Below the pieces are notes generated by a model. That model did no database searches, was not told where the DNA came from, and saw only the letters and a program-made list of their open reading frames with translations. Below are positions 56,267-64,000 of a DNA stretch of 64,000 nt, one piece after another. The stretch's first letter is position 1. Every line of letters begins with the position of its first letter. This stretch comes from Neostapfia colusana. Taxonomy: Eukaryota > Streptophyta > Magnoliopsida > Poales > Poaceae. The position numbers were made by a program, and so were the translations under genes. The DNA is taken from contig JASWHV010000011.1 in assembly GCA_030760725.1 (NCBI GenBank), forward strand, positions 12,735,501-12,799,500, given 5' to 3'.

Positions 56267-59200
56267 TGTAACACCCCAAAAATATTGTTAAGACCCTAAA
56301 TCATGTTAAGAGGGGAATTTAAAAAATTTTGGACGTGTTGCATGTTTTGCAAAAATTCAAATTCAAACTGGAATTCAAATTAAACTCAAATCAGAAATGA
56401 AATAGAAAATGAAAAAGAGAAAACAGAAAAAAACAGGCCAGTGGGCCGAAACCCACCAGCCGGCCCAGCTAGCGCCCGCGCCAGCCCGCAGCCGCGCGCG
56501 CTGCTGCCTCACACTGACAGGCGGGACCCACCCGATCTTCGTCTACCTCGCGACAGCGCCGGACTCCCTCGCACCCGAATCAAAACCGATCAGGATTTCG
56601 GCGTATCCCCGCTGAATTCTGTTCGTAGGCGACGCGGACATGATCTAAACCACCCCGCCGCCCTCCCCCGTCTATAAAAACCCCGGCCTCGTTCTGTTTT
56701 TCCCACGCGATCGCCGATTTTTCCTCCGGTGAGAACCGAGACTTCTCCGGCGAATTCTGGCTGATCTAAGCTTGGAAATTCCGATCTAACTCGCTGGTCT
56801 TAATCCACCGCCTCCGGGGAACCTTGCAGGTGCAGAAAACTCGGTGACTTGCGGTGTAAACACAGCGCCGATGAGCTTCGCCGTTGTTTCGCCTCGGACC
56901 TCGTCGCCGATCACCTTCCAGGACCTCCGAGCTCAAGAAAACCCCCGAGGTGAGATCCCCGACCTCCCCTCTACCGATCTATACCATAAAATCACAGTTC
57001 TAGGAAGAATTCCCGAAGATCCGAAAGTTTCCGGCGAGATCGCCGCTTCCCGCCGCCGTGCGCCGCCGGCAGCGGCGCCCGCGCTCGATCAGAGCGACGT
57101 GGCCGCTTGTGCGCCGTTTATTTTAAATCGCACGGTAGGGTTTAAATCCCCGCGTACCGGTTCGATGTTATAATCTCGGCCGTCGGTTTAAAATCGGACG
57201 GTCCACGTCAGCCCCGCGTTATAAAGACTGGAAATCTTACGTGCTATCCCCTGGGGTTCTCGGGAAATAAGAGCTAGCCCCAGAAACTTCTGATCTAGCC
57301 CCTGAAACTCTAGAAAATCTTGTAAATTCATTTAAAAATCAGTTTTAGCCCCTGGGCTTAATAAAAAATTAGGAAAAACACCTCTGTTATGAGTAGCTAG
57401 AACCCTGAAAATTCTTAAAATAATATTATAGACCCTGTAGTGGGGTAAGTTTAACTTTTTAGCCCTGTTTAGTATTTAATTTAGGAAATTGAATATGTGG
57501 CCAGTGTTTAAAAATTAAAAAGTGGGACAAACATATTGTCAAAATTAAATTCAAGACTTTCTCAGTATTTAGGAAACTTTGGAGTGAGATAAAAATATAT
57601 TTTGGGCTGAATTGAATCTGTTTAATTTATTATTCACATTTAAAGACACATTTTTAAGTAAAGAATAGTTCTAGAAAATAGGGAAAATAATTGTGAAATA
57701 GTTTACATCAGAGGCAAAGGTCAAAATATGTTATTAAATTATTTAGGACCAGAACCTATTCTGTTTAGATGATGTGTCTTACTATTTTCATAATAAAGTA
57801 CACATTTATGCATAGGAAAATAAATCTGAAAATATAGCAACTAGTAAATGATAAATGGAGTTTCTAAAATCCAAAGAATTCAGTTTAGGGTTAGTAGAAA
57901 TTTTGAAGACACATATGGAGAAGAAAAATACCCTTCATGCACACTTGGTAGCTAAAAGGTGTATAAATTGAATATAAGGAATTTGTTTAAATTGGAAACT
58001 CATATAATATATACAAACATAAAATATGAATACAAAAGTAGAAATCATATGCACATGTTTAAAAGTGCATGGAAGCCAAAATCAACACACATAGAGTAAC
58101 CACAACACATAGAAATGAGAATGACTTTCATAAATATGAATGTGTGGTTTGTATGAAGTGGAAGTGTGAACCATGTCTTATGGATTGTTGTTTTTCTTTT
58201 GCTATGTGTGATGGTATGATGTAGAACCTGCTCAAGAGCAAGTTATTCCTTTCCAAGATCAGGACTACCTATTTCAAGAGCAGCAGGAAGGAGGCAAGTG
58301 TCCTTGACCACTTTGATCCTATGTTAGGATGTGTAGCTAGAATTATTTGCATTGTCAATTGAAATATGAAACCCATGCTAGGAAGTTTCCCTAGAATTGC
58401 ATTACCTTGTTTCCTTGTAGCCTGGGTTGGGATTTATTTTATCATGTCATTTATTATTATGCATATGCTTAGCCATGCTTAGAATGGGATAATTGGGATA
58501 TGAGATCATCAGTTTATTTTACCATACTCTTGAATGAGGTATTGTGAGTTATGTAGAGGTAGGGATCAAGGCAAGTTGGATGTTTTCGTTGTGTGCTGGG
58601 TGCACGAGACTCGGGTTTGTGTTTAGTACTTGCCTGGATCCTAAGGACCGGTTCATGGAGCATGTAACCTGGCTTTACAGTGCCAACCACATGCTGAGAT
58701 GGGGCAGCTTGGCCAATTAATTAGGTGTATCCCCGGCGTAGTATGGGTGTGTTGGATGGTGCGGGGAGTAGGTGTCAGCTGGACTACCATATGAACCGCA
58801 AGGCTCAAGAGGGGGCCACTGTAGCGGGGTTGGAGCCTCTTGTAAGCTGTTAGGGGTGAAACCTCAGTGGGCCCACGCTCGTCGGGAATCCCTTGGTAAA
58901 GGCTTCGTAGTGATCTCCTGGCTACACACCTGGGAAGTGTGAATGTGGTTCGTAGCCACTGGCATAATGGAGGTTCTTTTAGTCCACCCGGCAACGGGGG
59001 ATGAAATCACTACATGTGGGTACAGTGGTACAAACTCTGCAGAGTCAAAACTGTCATGACAGCCGTGCTCACGGTCAAGAGCGGCTTGGACTTATTCATG
59101 ATTAGAGGATTGATGATTTTGGAAGTTGTGGATGTTAAGCGGGGAGCTTAACATTCGAAATGATGTTATGGTTATTGGATTATGATGATGGGAATGGAGA

Positions 59201-59696
59201 TTGGGACCAGTCCACCTGTGTAGTAATGCAGGTGCTTAATAAGCTAAGGTGATAGGTATTAATTGCGTAGTGCTTTAACCATGAGTTCAACCTCCCCTTG
59301 TTATAGCCATGCATGACATAATTTTCCCACACTTGCTGAGTACCATTGGTACTCAACCTTGCATATTTTGTTGGTTTATATTGCTGCTCAGGTCAAGATA
59401 ATGCGGTGGTGTATAATGACCAAGACTTTGGATCCGAAGAAGGTTTCTAGGTTCATGGAGCCCCCGGGCAACGCCTGTGATGGAGCCCTCAAGAATAATA
59501 TTCCGCTGCTAGTTTGTTTATTTGTGATGAACTTATTATTGTCCATCGAGACATTTTCCATCTAAGACTTATTTATATTCGACACCTGGCTTGTAATAAA
59601 TGATGCTTCACTATTTGTCATCACATGTATGAGAAAATGATCCTGGCATACATGTGATATTCACTTGGTTGTTCTTCAGAAAAACCGGGTGTGACA
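56267..59696 (+). repeat. 5' LTR of element Z
   Basis: A 3430-bp F1 LTR with TATAAAAA at 56673-56680 and the hairpin at 59337-59355. Confidence 0.95.
58225..59450 (+). other. Putative LTR mini-gene, exons 58225-58293 and 59392-59450 (Z LTR)
   Basis: The first exon is open (EPAQEQVIPFQDQDYLFQEQ), with donor GCAAGT. The second follows CTCAG and reads QDNAVVYNDQDFGSEEGF, then TAG at 59448-59450. A GAG|GTGAGA donor near 56950 would join in phase 1 to the first exon and extend the frame upstream (FQDLRAQENPR), but the start codon is uncertain. Confidence 0.52.
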
Positions 59697-59700
59697 GAAG

Positions 59701-59713
59701 TGGTATCAGAGCC
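59701..59713 (+). other. Primer-binding site of element Z
   Basis: TGGTATCAGAGCC, 4 bases after the LTR. Confidence 0.93.
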
Positions 59714-59915
59714 AAGGTTGCCCGTAGGAACGTGGACCTAGGTAGAAATGGACGTATTTAAGGGCCCTATTTTCTTAAAAACTATTTTACAAAGGTGTGG
59801 ATTGAAAAGTGTTATTTAAATGAGTCACTTTCTTCATCTTACCCCAACTTTCATTCAAAACAGGATTTTTGTTTGAGAGTTTATCTAACCCAATTTTAAA
59901 TTCTTTTTGTTTTAG

Positions 59916-60695
59916 ATGGTTCGCATGATTCGTACCGCTCGCAAGTCCACAGGAGGGAGAGTTCCCGTAGTTGCCCTTGCCGAGAGAGAGGAGAGCCGTC
60001 CGGTGACGTACCTTTCCTACGGATTGGCAGTAGGAGGCTTATTGCGCTGACTTCGGCGTATGCTCGAAGCCGCCGGCAATACGGGCAAGCTAATCATTCA
60101 CTATAACTCCACCAGGACCATCCGTGAGAAGAGGGAAGAATGGACTTCGGAGATGAGGATTATACACGAAAATCAGTTGCTTAAGATCCACCACTCTCCA
60201 GCTTGTCGAGCAACACAGGTCGATGCGGAGAAAGATGTCACCTGGGAGGCCATCACCTACCAGAGTCACATCTATCGTCGCCATTTGGACAAAACTGAGT
60301 ACATGTATGTCCTCCAGCGTGAGAGTGGTACCACGGAGTACAAGTACCCGCCTGTGCAGCAAGGGACTTCCCATGAGCACATGGAATTGTGCTTGGAAGA
60401 TGCTTCTATGCTCAGCACTCGACTGCAGGAGTGTCAACAAGAGCTTCAGGATGTCCGGGACACCCTGAAGGAAACGGAGGCGTTGCTGCGAGCCGGTTTG
60501 AGGGCGAGAGAAAGAGGAGATGGGAATGAACTGTGTGTCACCGTGAATGATACATGGACTCCTGACTCCCCAGATCGTCGAGCGATCAGGCGTCGTCGCA
60601 CTTCTCCACCAGCAGCCTCCCCACCCAAAGCAGAGTCAGAAGGCAGCCGAAATGAAGAGGAAGATCCCGAGGAGCCAGCTCAAGAAAACGAGTAG
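59916..60695 (+). pseudogene. ORF0 of element Z, one stop at codon 45
   Basis: It starts at the conserved ATG after GTTTTAG (MVRMIRTARKSTGG). A TGA at 60048-60050 replaces one Arg of the GLLRRLRRML helix. From there the frame is open to TAG at 60693-60695. It extends three codons beyond the X stop (ending QENE), as in B. The middle, coiled-coil-like and RRRR-containing tail segments are all conserved. Confidence 0.8.
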
Positions 60696-60999
60696 TGTAG
60701 AGTCCCTCCCTTAGTCAGCAAGATGTCGAATAGGCGAGTCGTTAAGATAAGTTAATGGTGTGATAATGCTTGGTGTGTGACGTGAGTTGTGGAAGCCATG
60801 AGCAATTGTCCACGGCCTCGTCTTTAGATTGTTTTGTTTTGGTGTGTGAACCCACATGAAATAATATTGCCTTTATTTTTGTGTGAAAAGTGAACCCTTA
60901 GAGAAGAATAACAAAGCCTCAACACTTCCAAGTACAAACAAATGAAAGTAGTAAGATGATACTAAATGCTTTCAAATTAACATTGGTTGATTCTGCCAG
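60696..60999 (+). other. ORF0-to-gag spacer of element Z
   Basis: No supported ORF. It ends CTGCCAG directly before the gag ATG, again an AG in acceptor position, as in element B. Confidence 0.6.
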
Positions 61000-63900
61000 A
61001 TGGCCGGAAGAGGAAAAGGACGTGCTGCCAACCCCGCCAACAACAACGATGAGGCGTGCAACCCTCATCTTTCTGGAGGCCAGGACAGGGGTTGTCGCCG
61101 TGAAGAAGTTGACCCTCTCCACCAAATTCTGGAGAATTAAAATCAGCTCATCCAGAACTTGACTCAAGTGGTGGCCAACTTGCATCAAGTTCCACCTCCA
61201 CAAGCTGCACCACGCCAACCAAGGTTGAGTGAGTTTCTAGGAACTCAACTTCCAAAGTTTGCAAGTGCTGCTGAACCTCTGGAGGCAGATGATTGGCTGA
61301 AGACCATTGAAAGTAAGATGAGGATCATACAGTGCCAAGGGTATGAGAGGGTGCTGTTTGCTTCTCATCAATTGCATGGACCTGCTGCTGATTGGTGGAC
61401 CGCCTACATGGCCGGCCATCATGACCCTGAGAACATCACTTGGGAAGAGTTCAAGCGTAGCTTCCGCAACCATTACATCCCAAGAGGTGAACTCAAAAAC
61501 AAGAGGAAAGAGTTTTTGGGACTGCAGCAGGGAAACATGACGGTGAGGGAATACCTCACTAAATTTACTCAACTATCCCGCTATGCCCCACGGGACATAG
61601 AGACTGATGAGCAGAAACAAGATTGTTTCGTGGATGGACTTACCGCAGAGATGCAGTGTGCAATGTCCTCAAATGAGTATGAAAGCTTCCAAAAGATGGT
61701 GGACAGAGCATTTGTGGTAGAAAGGAAGCTAAAGGCCTTGGAAACTGAGAATAAGAGGAAGGCCGGGTGGTCACATCAAGCTTCAGGGAGCCACACCCGC
61801 CCACGTCTGATGCAGCAACCTGCAGGGCAGACGAGCCGTGCTGCGGTGCCCTACTCAGCACCAAGAGGGTACAACCCGAACTACAGGCCTCCGGCAGCAC
61901 CAGCACAGCCGCAACGTCAGTTGATACAGCAGCCTCGCCCCGCATATCCACCTCGACCAGCAGTGCAAGGACCTCCGAACCAACCCCAAGACAACAAAGG
62001 CCAAGCACCTAAGGTTGGGGTGCAATGTTTTAGCTGTGGTGAAGTGGGGCACTATGCCCATAAGTGCCCAAAGAAGAAGCCCGCGCAGCCACAACAGCAG
62101 AATGTAATGAGAGGACGGGTGAACCACGTCACTATGGAGGAAGCACAAGATGCACCCGACGTGGTAGTTGGTAAGTTTCCTGCCAATTTACACCTTGCAA
62201 CCCTGCTGTTTGATTCTGGCGCCACCCACTCGTTTATTGCTCAAGGGTTTGTTAAGAAGTATGACCTAGTAACAACACAAATGAACCATATGCTAGCCGT
62301 AAACTCTCCAGGTGGAGAAATAAGGACAAGACAAGTGTGTCCCAAAGTGAATCTAGACATTAATGGGGTAGTGTTTACTGCTAACCTCATAGTGATAGAT
62401 TCCCAAGGGATCGATATTATTTTGGGCATGGATTGGTTGACCAAACATAAAGGAATCATCCATTGTTCGACCAGAACGGTGGAACTAACTCACCCTAGTG
62501 GCACAAGAGTAAAGTTCATAACAATACACGAGCCTAGGAGGGACATTAAATTAAATCAATTTGAGGTGAAAGTGGAGGAGATCAGGATTATCCGGGAATA
62601 TCCAGATGTTTTTCCGGAAGAATTGCCAGGTATGCCTCCCGATCGTGAAGTGGAATTTGCAATTGAGCTAGTGCCTGGAACAGCCCCGATATACAAGAGA
62701 CCTTATCGGATGGACTCCAAGCAGCCAGAAGAACTCGAGGATCATTTGAGAGAATTGACGGAGAAGGGGTATATTCTCCCTAGTTCCTCACCATGGGGAG
62801 CTCCGGTGATATTTGTGCCCAAGAAGGACGGAACCCAAAGGTTATGCGTGGATTACCGTGCCTTGAATGAGGTAACCATCAAGAAAAAGTACCCATTACC
62901 CCGTATTGAAGACTTGTTTGATCAGTTGAGGGGAGCTTGTGTGTTCTCGAAAATTGATCTCAGGTCGGGATACCACAAACTCAAGATGAGGCAATCTGAT
63001 ATTCCCAAGACAACTTTCGTATCTCGGTACGGACTGTATGAATACACTGTCATGCCTTTCGGGCTAACTAATGCCCCGGCATACTTCATTTATCTCATGA
63101 ACAAGGTATTCATGGAATATCTGGACAAATTTGTGGTGGTTTTCATAGATGACATTCTCGTCTTCTCCAAAAATGAAGAAGAACATGAGAAACATCTAAG
63201 GTTGGTGTTGCAGAGGCTGAGAGAACACCAACTATATGCCAAGCTGAGCAAGTGTGAGTTTTGGCTGAAGAGAGTTCCCTTCTTAGGACATATAATCTCA
63301 GAGGGAGGAATCTCCGTGGATCCTGCCAAAATCGAGGATATACAGAAGTGGAAGACCACTGAAAATGTCGGGGAAGTTCGAAGCTTTTTGGGATTGGCCG
63401 GATACTATCGACGGTTTATTGAGGGATTCTCTAAGATCTCGAGACCCCTTACCAAACTGTTGGAGAAGGGAATCACATTCACCTGGACGCCACAGTGCGA
63501 GACGAGTTTTCAGGAGCTAAAGAAGAGATTGACAACAGCCCCAGTGCTCATTATGCCAGATATGCAGAAGAACTTCATGGTGTACTGCGATGCCTCTGGA
63601 AATAGGTTGGGATGTGTTCTCATGCAAGAAGGGCATGTCGTGGCATATGCATCCCGGCAGCTTTGGAACCACGAGAAAAACTATCCTACACATGACCTAG
63701 AACTAGTCGCAGTGGTACACGCGTTGAAAATTTGGCGACACTATTTGATGGGGAAGAGGACGGAGATGTATACGGATCATAAGAGTTTGAAGTACATTTT
63801 CACACAGCCAGATCTCAATCTCAGACAAAGGAGATGGTTAGAGCTAATTAATGACTTTGATGTAGGCATCAACTATCATCCTGGGAAAGCAAACGTCATG

Positions 63901-64000
63901 GCCGATGCTTTAAGTCGGAAAGTGCAGGTCAATAAGTTGAGCTTGAAGGACATGCCTGCAGAATTGAAGGACGAGGTTATAAGGCTCAATCTATGTCTAG
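61000..64000 (+). pseudogene. Element Z gag-pol, one stop then open to window end
   Basis: Gag starts MAGRGKGRAANP. A TAA at 61138-61140 replaces the Gln of LENQNQL. After that I find no in-frame stop through the window end, about 953 codons: gag, CCHC knuckle (CFSCGEVGHYAHKC), protease (LFDSGATHSFIAQ), RT with FIDDILVF, RNase H (VYCDASGNRLGCVL, TDHKSLKYIF) and the ADALSRKVQVNKLSLKD linker before integrase. A few exchanges at conserved sites (RSGYHKL, TTFVSRYG, WNHEKNY) suggest mild decay. It is partial because the window ends. Confidence 0.93.

Larger units (their letters stand above)
56267..64000 (+). mobile_element. Element Z: F1 Ty3/gypsy element, near-intact, open at window end
   Basis: The youngest insertion on the right by nesting order. 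5' LTR 56267-59696, primer site 59701-59713, ORF0, then gag-pol to the end of the window in RNase H/integrase linker. Target site GTTCG at 56262-56266. Its LTR start, TATA variant (TAAAAA) and proteins are closest to element B. Confidence 0.95.

Noticed and set aside
1..64000. Search for tRNA, rRNA, CRISPR arrays or host protein-coding genes
   Set aside because: Nothing convincing was seen. The only tRNA-related sequences are primer-binding sites, and all protein-like frames belong to retroelements.

Overview
This window is plant DNA, almost certainly from a large, repeat-rich grass (Poaceae) chromosome. I infer this from the structure and protein signatures of the elements; the species cannot be read from the window. 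I see no host gene. Practically every base belongs to Ty3/gypsy LTR retrotransposons of chromovirus type. They have LTRs of about 3.3-3.4 kb with TG...CA ends, a primer site matching initiator-Met tRNA, and gag-PR-RT-RNaseH-IN followed by a C-terminal chromodomain. The long LTRs and this domain order fit the Tekay/Del lineage. Two families are present. Family 1 (F1) LTRs start TGTAACACCCC and end GGGTGTGACA. Family 2 (F2) LTRs start TGTGACACCC and end GGGCGTCACA.

Layout, left to right. Element A (F1, +) spans 1-21380 and starts off-window. Its integrase gene is interrupted by a complete element B (F1, -, 4827-17386) flanked by a perfect 5-bp duplication GAAGC. A sits in a minus-strand pol fragment C (21381-22059), which is joined head-to-head to a plus-strand element D (22060-28537). 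D ends inside the protease region of E (F2, +, 28538-38470). E also carries an F2 solo LTR (29597-32942) in its RT/RNaseH junction. E sits in the integrase of F (F2, -, 38471-40870). On the right, the F pre-gag ORF is interrupted by an F2 LTR G (-, 40871-42382). G is interrupted by element X (F1, +, from 42383). X carries a short RTE-like LINE (50371-51240) in its chromodomain. The 3' LTR of X is interrupted at 53581 by Y, and Y at 56267 by Z, which runs off the window. The outermost readable host is F, with about five insertion levels on each side.

Coding state. The F1 elements carry an extra ORF of about 256 codons between the primer site and gag (ORF0 here). It is intact in X and lightly damaged in A, B and Z. 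B and Z are nearly intact: B has three in-frame stops in gag-pol, and Z has one stop in ORF0 and one in gag, then an open frame to the window end. D, E and X have lost key integrase or gag residues or domains.

The most interesting signal lies inside the LTRs. Both families contain what looks like the end of a small spliced gene: a 69-84 nt Q/E-rich exon followed by an AG|GCAAGT-type donor, then roughly 1.1-1.3 kb later an acceptor and a terminal exon (59 nt in F1, 41 nt in F2) ending at the same stop in every copy. The phases match. The frame is kept across diverged copies, apart from a stop in one exon of some copies. An 8-bp hairpin just upstream of the terminal acceptor shows compensatory base changes between families. 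The first coding exon and start codon are not resolved. F2 LTRs also carry an array of about 14 G-box-like (CACGTG) units upstream of their TATA box.
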